Below are positions 31,383 to 42,165 of a DNA stretch of 64,000 nucleotides, piece after piece. A model generated the notes under the pieces. It saw only the letters and a program-made list of their open reading frames with translations. It was not told the origin of the DNA and did not search any database. Origin of the DNA: Paralithodes platypus (taxonomy: Eukaryota > Arthropoda > Malacostraca > Decapoda > Lithodidae); contig CM064539.1 of the NCBI GenBank assembly GCA_032716605.1, forward strand, positions 1,982,342 through 2,046,341, read 5' to 3'. Position numbers and translations under genes: made by a program. Every line of letters begins with the position of its first letter. Within the stretch, counting starts at the first letter, position 1.

Positions 31383-31728
31383 TTAAAGGGAGAGGGTTGG
31401 TGTTTTGGAACGCCCATTTTTTCAGATTTCAAGACGTTAGGCCCATTAGCTTGGTGATTTTAAGAACTTTCACACTATTTCTTTGTCAATATTAAGACCT
31501 TTTGTTCCATTTAGGTGTCGAATTTTTCCTAGATATCGATAGCGAGCCTGTAATTTTAAGAGGAACCTGCCTTCGGCCGTGACATTATCCCACCGAAAAA
31601 TGTACACATTTATCTTGAAGGGAGATATTGGGGGTGTTTGTTTAGCTTCATGGAGGCCTAGAGAGGAAACTAAAAAAAAAAAATAAAAAAAAATAAAAAA
31701 AAAATAAAAAAAAATATATATATATACC

Positions 31729-31822
<94 letters not shown>

Positions 31823-31859
31823 TAAAATAGACCAAAAAAATAAGCCCTACCTCCCTTAA
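31383..31859 (+). mobile_element. TTAA-1 MITE expanded by A-rich and (TA)n tracts
   Basis: TTAAAGGGAGAGGG to AAGCCCTACCTCCCTTAA. The AT stretch before the right end has grown into (AAAAT)n and (TA)n, about 140 bp. Shares its right TTAA with TTAA-6. Confidence 0.9.
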
Positions 31860-33322
31860 CCCTCTCCGACATATGACGCGATTATGAGCCTATTGGGGAT
31901 ACTTTAAAGCCTTTGTTACCATCAGGGACACATACACATACACATACAATAGCACTGGATATATCAAAGGCATTTGATAGAGTCTGGCATCAATCCTTAT
32001 TGTCGAAGATGTCACACTACGGCCTTGCATCATTAGTTCAACTAATTTCTTCTTATCTTCATAACAGAAAAATACGTGTAATGGTAGATGGCCTTTATTC
32101 TCAATTTCACTCAATAAATGCTGGTGTTCCCCAGGGATCAGTTTTGGCCCCAATTCTGTTCCTCATTCATATCAATGATCTCATATCTACCACTCATAAT
32201 CCAATACATTCCTACGCAGATGACTCAACACTCAACAGTTACTTCACATTTACCAATTCTTTCACCCAACCCGATCTTATAAATTCAAAAATAAACACTG
32301 CAATTTCTCTGAACCAGGACCTTTCTAGAATTAATGGATGGGGACAAAAGAATCTAGTTTCCTTTAATGCACAGAAAACCAAGTACATTCAATTTTCTAA
32401 CCGACAGAATCTCACTGACTCCCATATATTTTTTAATTATGTAAATATTCCCACTTCCCCTAGTATTGACATTCTCGGTGTAACATTAACTACTAACTTG
32501 AGCTGGACACATTATGTTAGAAGCATTGCTAAGAATGCCTCTATAAAACTGGGACTCCTGTACAGAGTTCGAGAATTCTTCACTGACGAGCAGTTGGCCG
32601 TAATATATAAAAGTCATGTGCGTTCTCAGATGGATTACTGTTCACCTCTGTGGGGTGGAAGTGGAGTGGTTGCATTGAGGCAGTTGGACAAAATTCAAAA
32701 TAAAGCTATTAGATTAATCAATAACCCTGCAATCACACAGGACCTTCCTACATTATCCATACGAAGAAACGTTGCATCCCTTGCATTATTCTACAGATAT
32801 TTTCACAGCAATTGTTCCGAGGAACTTGCTTCAATTGTGCCGCCTCTCCACATCTTTCCCCGTAGAACTAGGGCAGCTGAGAGCGCCCATGAATTTACAC
32901 TTTCTCCTCCACAATGCAGAACTTCTGCTTATCAGAATTCATTTATCCCCAGAGCTACTACTCTTTGGAATTCACTTCCCTCGAATTGCTTTCCACAAAC
33001 TTACAATCTACAAATGTTTAAATCCAGTTGTTACAAACATTTTATGAATGGAGGATGCCTTTAGGCACATGGACCTTTTTCTTTTATCTGTGTTTTTCCT
33101 TCCTCCGTTCATTGTCTCTTTAAAAAAAAAATAAAAAAAAAAATAAAAAAAAATCAGGGGTATTTAGAAACCTTTAGTTTAGTTACTTCAACCTCTGCAG
33201 TTGTCTTTGAGTTAGCTGTGGGCAGAAAACTAATTTTGGAGAGGTAATTATAAGAGTGAGAGAACTCTATTTCTTATTGCTAATCTGGCAACCTCTGCGT
33301 CATATGTGTGTGAAAGGGTTAA
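31856..33322. mobile_element. TTAA-6 MITE containing a LINE-P insertion
   Basis: Left arm TTAACCCTCTCCGACATATG (31856-31920) and right arm CATATGTGTGTGAAAGGGTT plus AA (ending 33322) are inverted repeats of each other. Removing the LINE leaves about 235 bp, the size of the other TTAA elements. Confidence 0.82.
31913..33064 (+). CDS. LINE-P reverse transcriptase, 5'-truncated
   Basis: An open frame of 383 residues, of which about the first 12 (MLPSGTHTHTHT) come from target and junction sequence. True element coding starts near residue 13. It has RT motif A (ALDISKAFDRVWH), motif B (GVPQGSVLAPILF, about residues 70-82), motif C (SYADDSTL, about 100-107) with both catalytic aspartates, motif D (FNAQKTKYIQF) and motif E (IDILGVTLTTNLSW), followed by the thumb/C-terminal region (MDYCSPLWGG, IRRNVASLALFYRY, ATTLWNSLPS). 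The endonuclease and the N-terminal RT motifs are missing, so it cannot retrotranspose by itself. Jockey/CR1-like. The frame has no internal stop, which suggests a young insertion. The 3' end has an A-rich (AAAAAAAAAT)n tail to 33152, and ATCAGGG lies on both sides (31921-31927, 33153-33159). Confidence 0.85.
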   Translation: MLPSGTHTHTHTIALDISKAFDRVWHQSLLSKMSHYGLASLVQLISSYLHNRKIRVMVDGLYSQFHSINAGVPQGSVLAPILFLIHINDLISTTHNPIHSYADDSTLNSYFTFTNSFTQPDLINSKINTAISLNQDLSRINGWGQKNLVSFNAQKTKYIQFSNRQNLTDSHIFFNYVNIPTSPSIDILGVTLTTNLSWTHYVRSIAKNASIKLGLLYRVREFFTDEQLAVIYKSHVRSQMDYCSPLWGGSGVVALRQLDKIQNKAIRLINNPAITQDLPTLSIRRNVASLALFYRYFHSNCSEELASIVPPLHIFPRRTRAAESAHEFTLSPPQCRTSAYQNSFIPRATTLWNSLPSNCFPQTYNLQMFKSSCYKHFMNGGCL

Positions 33323-33402
33323 CAGTCTGCACTCACTCACAAAATACCCTATATCTTAGCCTCTTAGGTTGTATCTATGCAAGGAGGTCCGCAGCTAATG
33401 TG

Positions 33403-33746
33403 AAAACGTTCTTAATCATAATTCATAATTCATAAAACGTTCTTAATCATAATTCATAATTCATAAAACGTTCTTAATCATAATTCATAATTCATAAAAC
33501 GTTCTTAATCATAATTCATAATTCATAAAACGTTCTTAATCATAATTCATAATTCATAAAACGTTCTTAATCATAATTCATAAAACGTTCTTAATCATAA
33601 TTCATAATTCATAAAACGTTCTTAATCATAATTTATAATTCATAAAACGTTCTTAATCATAATTCATAATTCATAAAACGTTCTTAATCATAATTCATAA
33701 TTCATAAAACGTTCTTAATCATAATTCATAATTCATAAATTCATAA
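33403..33746. repeat. 31-bp minisatellite
   Basis: About 11 copies of a 31-bp unit containing AAAACGTTCTTAATCATAAT; one copy lacks one of the two ATTCATA repeats. Ends 24 bp before the TTAA of the next TTAA-1. Confidence 0.97.
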
Positions 33747-33769
33747 GTACAAAATTATATTTGGGTTGA

Positions 33770-34094
33770 TTAAGGGGAGATGGGTCGCTTTTCTGGTCTC
33801 CCTTCTCCCTCGTGTTTATAGCCCCATTAGTTTGGCGATTTTAAGACCTTTCGCCCCTTATATTTGTCCATATTAAGACTTTTCGTGTCATTTAGGTGTC
33901 GATTTTTCCCTGACGAGCGATAGCGAGCCTGTATTTAGGAGGAACCAGACATTTTTCTACCGAATAATGTACAAATATGTCTTGAAGAGGGGTCCTGTTT
34001 TTTTTTTAAAGTTTGATGGAGGTCTAGGGAGAAAACTAAACAAAAATAATAAATAAATAAAAAAATCGACCAAAAAGTGAATCATCCCCCTTAA
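33770..34094 (+). mobile_element. TTAA-1 MITE lacking the core hairpin
   Basis: TTAAGGGGAGATGGGTCGC to TGAATCATCCCCCTTAA. GGAACC joins AGACATTTTTC directly, so the CCGGCCTTCGGCCGG hairpin is cleanly deleted. Confidence 0.92.
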
Positions 34095-34224
34095 TGCATA
34101 TAATCTGTTTGTATCACATTATTGAAATGGTCTGCATATATATATATATATATGACATGTATTTCATTGATGATGCACATGCATATTGTACAATATAAGG
34201 TGTCCACGAATTACGTGCGTGACT

Positions 34225-34557
34225 GTGCAATCGGCCTAATAAGTGATGTCTCGGCACCAATTATATGTTGATCAATAATTGGCATCAGCAATATCTAAGC
34301 TTCATTTCTTCATATCGAGTGAAATATACAAACATGTTCCTACACTTACCCACCCTATTCAACATCTGACAGACATTAATACAGCACAGAGCAAACCAAA
34401 CATAATGACAGCTGGGACATGACTTATTAGCTTGAGTGAGATATACCAACATGTTCCTACACTTACCCACCCTATTCAACATCTGGCAGACATTAATACA
34501 GCACAGAGCAAACCAAACATAATGACAGCTGGGAAATGACTTATTAGCGCGACTGTA
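34225..34557 (-). mobile_element. TA-1 MITE with a duplicated internal block
   Basis: From TGCAATCGGCCTAATAAG to TTAGCGCGACTGTA. A block of about 114 bp (CAACATGTTCCTACACTTAC to CAGCTGGG) is present twice. The TA at 34556-34557 is shared with the next TA-1. Confidence 0.88.
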
Positions 34558-34770
34558 CGATCGCGCTAATAAGTCATATCCCAGCTGTCATTACGTTTGG
34601 CTCGCTCTGTGCTGTATTAATGTCTGTCAGATGTTGAATAGGGTGGGTAAGTGTAGGAACATGTTTGTATTTCTCACTCAAAAAGAATAAAGCATGTGTA
34701 AATATTGCTGATACCAGTTATTGATCAAAACATACTTGGTGCCGAGACATGACTTATTAGCGTAACTGTA
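34556..34770 (+). mobile_element. TA-1 MITE, full-length
   Basis: TACGATCGCGCTAATAAG to CTTATTAGCGTAACTGTA. Family consensus ends are TACAGTCGCGCTAATAAGT; the TA plus CAGT start resembles Tc1/mariner elements. Confidence 0.88.
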
Positions 34771-34867
34771 CATATGCCATCACCATGCCATAATTATAGG
34801 GTAGCTGACTTCTCTGCGTAGTTCCTTCGTGGTTGCATGTATAAAGTCAGTAGGCCAGTGATGCTAG

Positions 34868-35236
34868 TTAAGGGGGTAGTGCTTGGATTTTGGTCTATAT
34901 GTTTATATATTTTATTTATTTTTGAGTTTCCTCGCTAGACCTCCATCAAACTGAAAAACACCCCCTAGACCCCCTCTCAAGATAAATTTGTACATTTTTC
35001 GGTAGAAAATTTTCCCGGCCGAAGGCCGGTTCCTTCTAAAATTAGAGGATCACTATTGCTCGCCAGGACAAAAATCGACACCTAAAGGGCACGAAATGTC
35101 TTAGTATTGACAAAATAAGGAGGCGAAAGGTCTCGAAATTGCCAAACAAACGGAACGGACGTCTTAAAACCTCAAAGCTAATATGCTAAACATGAGGAAG
35201 AAGGTGGTCCAGAAAAAGCGAGTATTACCCCCTTAA
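34868..35236 (-). mobile_element. TTAA-1 MITE, full-length
   Basis: TTAAGGGGGTAGTGC to GCGAGTATTACCCCCTTAA with hairpin CCGGCCGAAGGCCGG. Confidence 0.92.
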
Positions 35237-35280
35237 TGCAGTAATCTACGAACCACTATAAGCCCTGCGTTTGAGAATCT

Positions 35281-35612
35281 TTAAGAGGTGATGGGTCGTT
35301 TTGCTGGTCCCCCTCCTCCCTTATGTTTAGCCCCATTGTGTTTTTTGCGATTTTAAGACGTTCAGCCCTTTAGCTTAGCGATTTTAAGAACCTTCGCCCG
35401 ATTTCTGTCAATTTTAAGACCTTTCGTGCCATTTAGGTGTCGATTTTTTCCTGACGAGCGATAGCGAGCCTAAAATTTAAGAGGAACCGGCCTTCGGCCT
35501 GATATTTTTCTACCGAAAAATGTACAGATTCATCTTGAAAGGGGTGTGGTTGACGGGGTGCAATTTTAAGCTCGATGGAGGTCTAGGGAACAAACTAAAA
35601 ACCTGCCATTAA
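35281..35612 (+). mobile_element. TTAA-1 MITE, full-length
   Basis: TTAAGAGGTGATGGGTCG to AAAAACCTGCCATTAA; first of three elements joined through single TTAA sites (35609, 35820). Confidence 0.92.
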
Positions 35613-35823
35613 CCCATACAGTACCGGGGATGTTCTTTTCATTATATTTTGGCAACTGTTAAACAATTTTATTCAGATTTGGAAGGACCTCTAGCAATAA
35701 TAAGTCTTCAAACTATCTCAACCAACCCTTTTAGCTACCCCGGATCCTTCCTAAGCTGCATAATATCGTCAAAATAAAGCTAGAATAAATGATAACACAC
35801 GTCGCTGGTACTCCAAGGCTTGA
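35609..35823. mobile_element. TTAA-4 MITE, full-length
   Basis: TTAACCCATACAGTACCGG to GTCGCTGGTACTCCAAGGCTTGA; the right site mutated to TTGA. Confidence 0.88.
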
Positions 35824-36035
35824 CCCCTTCTTTACCGGCGACGTCTTTTCGATTTTATTATAGCTATGTTTCGACGATTTAGTGCAGTTTAAGAAGGATC
35901 TGTGGTAGTAAAAAGTGTTAACAGAGATACGTCGAACTAGTTACTTGCTGGACGTCCCTTTTAATTGCATAAACATCGTCTAATAGTAGCTAGAATAAAA
36001 TGTAAACAAGACGTCGCTGGTACTCAAAGGGTTAA
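35820..36035. mobile_element. TTAA-4 MITE, full-length
   Basis: TTGACCCCTTCTTTACCGG to GTCGCTGGTACTCAAAGGGTTAA, with ATCGTCTAATAGTAGC in the right arm. Confidence 0.9.
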
Positions 36036-36224
36036 TGCAGTAAAATGCACTTGACACTAGCAACTTACTGCGTTTGCGACGAAGGCGAAGGTCTATGATT
36101 ATATATATATTTGTTGTGGCTGTTGTTTTTGTTTTGATCTTGTTGTTTGGAAGCATGGGTGGGCTGTGGAATGGAAAAAGTGTATTTGCATTTGCATATA
36201 AGGAGATACTAAGCTATGTTTTGG

Positions 36225-36438
36225 TAGAGTTGCGCTAATAAGTCATGTCTCAGCTGTCATTACGTTTGGCTTGCTCTGTGTTGTATTACTGTCTGTCAGA
36301 TGTTGAATAGGGTGGGTAAGTGTAGGAACATGTTGGTAATTCTCACTCGATATGAAGAAATAAAGCTTAGCTATTGCTGATACCAATTATTGATCAAAAC
36401 ATACTTGGTGCCGAGAATCACTTATTATCGGGACTGTA
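36225..36438 (+). mobile_element. TA-1 MITE, full-length
   Basis: TAGAGTTGCGCTAATAAG to CACTTATTATCGGGACTGTA. Confidence 0.88.
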
Positions 36439-36452
36439 CACACTATTCCGAG

Positions 36453-37022
36453 TGGATGGGACTCGTTAGCCTTGGTCGGCAACCCATCTAGGGGAGACAA
36501 CCTTATGAAAATCCGGGTAGATGGGACTCGTCAGCCTTGGTCGGCAACCTGTCTAGGGGAGTAAGTCTGATACAAATCCGTACTGTTTACCTAAGGGTAA
36601 GGCAGGTTAGTGGATGGACTAGCCGAACATCACTATAGAAAAATAGTGCTAACAAGATGCATAGAAGGCCTCGGAGTCGGACGGACCCTAAGTTGAATGG
36701 TCAATCCTGTAAGTCCTTCAGTAAACTGGCTCGGGTTGTCCCTCTTACAGGGAATAGGTCCGCCAAAGCGTCACATCTTTCCTTTGCCCCTCAACTTTCT
36801 CTTCATAATTGCTGAGGGGCACAGGGCCCTGGGTGGGTCTTTGGTTTCCCGGGCGTTTCTGCACCCTTCTCAGCTCCCCGCCATGGAGTGGCTTCGGTCA
36901 CCCAGGCTTTATTGTGGTCGGCAGGGAGGGTTCTTTGGGGGCGCTCGGTTATGACCTTGGCCTTGCTCAGAGCCTTGGGGCTGTTCGGCCAGGCAGCTTG
37001 GGGAACAACAACAACAACAACA
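36453..37022 (+). mobile_element. LINE-U 3' end, (AAC)n tail
   Basis: GGATGGGACTCGTTAGCC (a 74-bp block starting here is tandemly duplicated) through CCCCTCAACTTTCTCTTC and GGCTTTATTGTGGTCGGC to GGGGAACAACAACAACAAC. No RT coding is seen, so only the 3' untranslated end is present; RTE-like by tail type is a guess. Confidence 0.75.
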
Positions 37023-37111
37023 ATGTAAAAGTCTCAAAATGTTACTAAAAAATAAATAAATAAATAAATAAATAAATAAAACATTGCGGAAAAAGCTCTT
37101 ATGTAAATCCG

Positions 37112-37260
37112 GCTGACAACACACACACACACACACACACCCAAACACGCACACACAAACACACACACACACACACACACGCGCAAACACACACACACGC
37201 ACACACACACCCTTGTGCCTAGGCAACTACAGGAAGGCCTACACGTACACACACACACTC
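37112..37260. repeat. (CA)n microsatellite, interrupted
   Basis: ACAC with CG and AA interruptions over about 150 bp. Confidence 0.93.
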
Positions 37261-37323
37261 AGATACTCACACGCCCTCAGCAACAATGTTTCTCAAAGTG
37301 TTGGGACTTGTGTTGAAGGGCAA

Positions 37324-37508
37324 ATAACTCTTTGAATACCAGCGACGTGTGTTATCTGTTGTTCTAGTTATATCTAGACAATAGTATGCTACTTAGGAAG
37401 GATCTGCGCTAGTTAAAATGGGTTGCTTGGAATAGATGGAAGCCTAATTATTGCTAGAGGTCCTTCCTAATCTGAAAATAATCGTATAATAGTGACCTCA
37501 ATATAAAG
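37324..37508. mobile_element. TTAA-4 MITE whose right end became a minisatellite
   Basis: ATAACTCTTTGAATACCAGCG, then GGAAGGATCTGCGC and CCTTCCTAATCTGAAAATAA. Where relatives end GACGTCGCTGGTACTCAAAGG plus GTTAA, this copy enters the 21-bp array. Confidence 0.85.
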
Positions 37509-38114
37509 AAAAGGACGTCACCGGTACTGAAAAGGACGTCACCGGGACTGAAAAGGACGTCACCGGTAGTGAAAAGGACGTCCCCGGTACTGAAAAGGAC
37601 GTCACCGGTACTGAAAAGGACGTCACCGGTACTGAAAAAGACGTCACCGGTACTGAAAAGGACGTCACCGGTACTGAAAAGGACGTCACCGGTACTGAAA
37701 AGGACGTCACCGGTACTGAAAAGGACATCACCGGTACTGAAAAGGACATCACCGGTACTGAAAAGGACATCACCGGTACTGAAAAGGACATCACCGGTAC
37801 TGAAAAGGACATCACCGGTACTGAAAAGGACGTCACCGGTACTGAAAAAGACGTCACCGGTACTGAAAAGGACGTCACCGGTACTGAAAAGGACGTCACC
37901 GGTACTGAAAAGGGCGTCACCGGTACTGACAAGGACGTCACCGGTACTGAAAAGGACGTCACCGGTACTGAAAAGGACGTCACCGGTACTGACAAGGACG
38001 TCACCGGTACTGAAAAGGACGTCACCGGTACTGACAAGGACGTCACCGGTACTGAAAAGGACGTCACCGGTACTGAAAAGGACGTCACCGGTACTGACAA
38101 GGACGTCACCGGTA
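37509..38114. repeat. 21-bp minisatellite
   Basis: About 29 copies of a 21-bp unit containing GACGTCACCGGTACTG. Long open frames on both strands (about 190-220 residues) follow from the 7-codon period. Variants: GACATCACC block at 37734-37815, GACAAGG near the right end. Confidence 0.98.
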
Positions 38115-38380
38115 GGCTACTGTACGGGATAAAAAAAAAAAAAAAAATATATGCCAAACATTCACCCTCTCAGTATCCAGGTATTAATTATGTAAGTTAA
38201 GGGATTACACAATGAAGCAACTTGGTTGATCCCGAGAACTTTCAGTCTTCTATTGTACTTCTCACTTCTCCGCTTGTTCTTCCTCTGTTCAATTGCTCTT
38301 CTTTCCTACTTTACTCCAGCCATCTGGTCTGGGGCTCAGACGGTATTGTGCAGCATAATTTACTGGTTTGGCTCAATGGT
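38115..38380. other. No feature recognised
   Basis: A-run at 38132, then CT-rich low-copy sequence. Confidence 0.45.
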
Positions 38381-38710
38381 TTAAGGAGGGGATTTAGTTT
38401 GCTTTCTAAACTTCTATCAAGCTTTAAAAAAACACCCATGAAACCCCCCTTCGATATAAATTTGTAAAAAAAATCTGTAGAAAAATTTCGCGCCTGAAGG
38501 CCGGTTCCTCTTAAAATTTCAGGCTCGCTTTCGCTCGCCAGGAAATATTCGACACCTAAGTAGCACAAAAGGTCTTAAAATTGACAACGAAATGGGGCAA
38601 AAGGTGTTACAATCGCCAAACTAATGGGCCGAACGTCTTATAATCTTAAAACAAATGGGGCTTAACACGAGGGAGAAAGGGGACTGGAAAAACGAACCAT
38701 CTCCCCTTAA
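38381..38710 (-). mobile_element. TTAA-1 MITE, full-length
   Basis: TTAAGGAGGGGATTTAG to AACGAACCATCTCCCCTTAA. Confidence 0.92.
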
Positions 38711-38768
38711 CCTCAACAGTCCACCAGCCTCACCTTAATTGATTGTCTTTCTTCTTCTTCAGTAGTAA

Positions 38769-38945
38769 TTAACCCCTTCTGTACCGGTGACGTCTTATTG
38801 ATTTTATTCTAGCTATATTTAGAAGATTTTGAACAGTTTAAGAAAGCTCTGAGGTAGTAAAAAAGGTTAAGTAAGATATAATCGAAGCCTCTTTATTGTT
38901 CGAGGCCCTGTTTAATTTGAATAAAATATTATATTAGGATATTGA
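38769..38945. mobile_element. TTAA-4 MITE, right end missing
   Basis: TTAACCCCTTCTGTACCGGTG then TTTAGAAGATTTTGAAC; fades out near 38945. Confidence 0.8.
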
Positions 38946-39023
38946 ATTACAATTTCTTATGCAAACGAGGTTAATATTAGTGCAGCCTATTAAGTTGACA
39001 AGATGGTCATTTGAGTGATCACT

Positions 39024-39100
<77 letters not shown>

Positions 39101-39439
39101 ATCAGTAATCGCACAAATCGGAAAAAAAATCGCGCTCGTTTTCTAGTGACCAAGTTAAAGTCACCGCGCCCCTACATTCCGGAAATGCAAAAAATAGAGC
39201 AATGATTAGTAAAATGGACGAATGTCTCCGAGGTAAGCAAACTGCAATATCTAGTGGAGATAGTTGGGCAATTTCCTCACACCCCTTGCCTCTGTTCTGA
39301 TCGCCTAACAGTAAAATAGGTCTATGCCAGGGTAAAAAGGTTCTGTAGAGGCGTGCTTCTACAATTCACAAGCACCGTGTTTGTGAGTGTAAGTGGGCGT
39401 ATATGTATATGTATATTATGTATATGTATATAATTGAAA
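38946..39439. other. (CT)n microsatellite within low-copy sequence
   Basis: CT repeat at 39025-39097; the remainder shows nothing recognisable apart from a short (TATATG)n near 39400. Confidence 0.6.
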
Positions 39440-39663
39440 TTGACCACTTGCGAGTTTCAGGCTATAAGGAAGTTGGAGCGGTAAACATAGATATTAAACA
39501 GAAATGCAACAATAATGTAGGTCTCTGATGGATAAATGGTATGTTGAATTGGGTTTCATGTATTTGTATATGTACTACGACCGTATTTTAGATATAAATT
39601 ATGTAAAACATCGTTGTCTACAGCTCCAACTTCCTTATAGAACGAAACTCACAAGTCGGCAAT
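39440..39663 (+). mobile_element. IR-1 MITE, full-length
   Basis: TTGACCACTTGCGAGTTTC to GAACGAAACTCACAAG. Confidence 0.9.
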
Positions 39664-39820
39664 TGCGAGTATTAGGTTTTAATATCTTGCAATTAAGTTA
39701 CCCCTTAAATTACAATTTTCTTTAAATAACAATTCAACAATTCACAGAAAACGAATTATACCGGTATGACTAAATTATTGAAAATAGAGATATATTTGTT
39801 CTGTCATATACTTTGTTTCT

Positions 39821-40037
39821 TAAGGGAGCCCACCTCGCTCTTTTTCTCTTTCTCTCCCTCTCTCTTTGGCTAGTATCCATTCGGCCCCATTCAGTCTACT
39901 ATTTTAAGACGTGTATCTCCATCCAGGTGACGATTTCTTCCTGGCGAGCGATAGCCAGCCAGCATTGTATGGAGAAATCCGGCTTCGCCGGAGAAATTTT
40001 TCTATCGAAAAATGTACACATTTAGCATGCTGTCAAA

Positions 40038-40068
<31 letters not shown>

Positions 40069-40175
40069 TATGCTGGCTCGCTACCGCTCGCCAGGAAAAT
40101 ATTGACACCTGGATGGGGGTTAACATCTTAAAACAGTAGGCTGAATGGGGCCGAATGGATACAAGCCAAAGAGAG

Positions 40176-40220
<45 letters not shown>

Positions 40221-41544
40221 TTTATTCAGTTAGCATTTTACAATGTTGGTACCACATAATATGTTATAAATATGACATGTACCAGCTTTGCATAATTCCA
40301 ACTAAGGATAGCCCAATAAGGCCGTTAGGCGTATTTCCATTGGGGTCTTTGTGGGATTAGGTTAGCTAGGGAAAAAGGGGAGGATAAAATAAGTAGATAC
40401 TTTAGAGAAAGTATTTCTAGGGGTTTATATTATGATACCTTACATTCTATAGTTGGACTGGTCAAAATATTTCAGTAATCATTTCAGTTTGTTTTGCCTA
40501 TCTCTTATGTCGTATTTAGTAGTAGACATAAGCTTGGTGCTCCCTTCTCGCAGCTGTCCGGTTCAGGTGCTCCTTCAAGCTACGTCTGAAGGAATACAGT
40601 GTTCTCTTTTCACGGATTGACTAGGGTAGGTTGTTCCAGTCTTTGATTGCAGTGAAGAAGAATGTTAGCTTACCCTGTCCTTGGATTCTCGGGACCGTAA
40701 AATTATACATCCTATTCCTTGTATTGTGTTCAATCCTCTCATTTGCTTTAACAAAATTACTCTGTAAATACTCTGGAGCCTAATCATAAAATATCTTGAA
40801 GGCATTTATGAGTCTGATTTGTTTGGCCCTGTCAGAGACATTGAGCATACCAAGTGACTGAAGTTGTTCCTGGCCAATATGCGATCTGGGTCCTAGGTTC
40901 AGCATGAACCTTACCATTTTATTTTGAGTGACCTGAAGTATGTGCTTTGCTGATTTAGATGATGCAGAGTACCAGGATGACACAGAATAGTCAAAATGAC
41001 ATTGAACAAGCGCTTGGCATAGGGTCTTTTTGGTCGCCGCTGGCAAGCATCCCACCTGTCTATACAGGTATTTAATACATGCTCTACATTTACTCAGGAT
41101 CGATTCCAAGATTGTTTCACCTGACAGAGTCGAGTCTAGTTTTAGTCCGAGATATTTCACTTGTGACACTGTTGTTATGGGAATATCATTACAGTTGACT
41201 GAGAAGCCCTCAATGTCTTTCAATTTGCGTTTTGTTCCACATAAGATGGCTTCTGTCTTGCCCAGGTGAAGAGATAGTCTATTGTCCACTAGCCAATCAC
41301 TACACGATTCTAGTTCTTTGGAAAGTGAGGCGGCAATACTTATTGGGTCTTTTCCTGAAACCAGAAGCACACTGTCGTCAGCATACAGTCATAATTTACA
41401 TGATACACTCAGTTCCATGTCGTTCACATAACAGAGAAAGAGTAAGGGACCAAAGATGCTTCCCTGCAGGACCCCACAGTTAATTGGCATAGGATCAGAA
41501 AGATTAGGGAGAGAAAGAGAAAAAAACGAGGTGGGCTCCCTTAA
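39821..41544 (+). mobile_element. TTAA-2 MITE containing a LINE-K insertion
   Basis: TTAAGGGAGCCCACCTCGC to 40176 (CAAGCCAAAGAGAGA), resuming at about 41506 (GGGAGAGAAAGAGAAAA) and ending ACGAGGTGGGCTCCCTTAA. The uninterrupted family reads straight through this point, so the LINE is inserted in the right arm. Confidence 0.9.
40177..41505 (-). pseudogene. LINE-K reverse transcriptase, truncated and stop-interrupted
   Basis: Minus-strand coding from about 41505 to 40515: motif B (NCGVLQGSIFGPLLF), motif C (LYADDSVLL) preceded by an in-frame TGA, motif D region (RLSLHLGKTEAILCG), motif E (VSQVKYLGLKLDSTLSG), then LVQCHFDYSVSSWYS, NKMVRFMLNLGP and, past a further stop, FFFTAIKDWNNLP and SFRRSLKEHLNR. 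Three in-frame stops in total. The endonuclease and RT motifs before B are missing. The element ends in an (ATT)n tail (plus-strand TAA repeat at 40177-40220). A CR1/L2/jockey-type LINE, dead. Confidence 0.87.
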
Positions 41545-41577
41545 GAAGCCAAAAGAAATTAATGATATCACTGTACA

Positions 41578-42165
41578 GAACGAATGGGAGATGAAAGGCT
41601 TACAAAGAGAATATGTGAGTCAGGTACAAGGGGAGATAGAAGGGCAGGAAGACCCCCATTGAGATGGAGAGACTGTGTAAGAAAGGCTTTGGATGATAGA
41701 GGAATGACTATAGATCAGGCAGGGGAAGTGGTGGTGGACAGGAGTGAATGGAGAATGCTTGTGAATAGTTGAGTGAACACGTGGTCATTTGGAGTAAGGG
41801 GTCGGGCGCAAGTTCGACTAGATAATAGTCCATCAGGCGCCTGGCCCGGGGGACGATTAATATGAAGGGTGTGCCTGGAAGTGTGGTGGGAGGGCTTGTG
41901 GCTTTGGCTCCGCTGCATGTCTGCCTGCCGAGATCGGAACCTCTCCGGGTGGTCAGGGGCCGGGGGAGTGCTGGAGCGACCTTGGTAACCCTGGTCTCTG
42001 GGTCTTCTCCTGGGTGACCTGGATGTGTGTGAGTTTGTGTTTTTTATCTGTGTTTATTTTTTGTTTTATGTTGTTTTTGTGTTTTCCCTGTTCTTGCTCT
42101 GTCTTGAGTCGGCTACCCCCAAAATGGGGATTGGGCCTGAGCATATAGATAGATAGATAGACACA
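41578..42165 (+). pseudogene. LINE-R C-terminal remnant, 3' UTR and GATA tail
   Basis: Coding to 41772: ERLTKRICESGTRGDRRAGR, PPLRWRDCVRKALDDRGMTI, DQAGEVVVDRSEWRMLVNS, stop. Then the 3' untranslated region (AGTCCATCAGGCGCCTGGCC, GGTCTCTGGGTCTTCTCC, GAGTCGGCTACCCCCAAAAT) and ATAGATAG. Nearly identical to 55190-55795 over its whole length, so the two insertions are recent or one derives from a duplication. Confidence 0.87.

Noticed and set aside
37498..38157. 187- and 219-residue repetitive proteins on opposite strands
   Set aside because: Product of the 21-bp (seven-codon) minisatellite derived from a MITE end.
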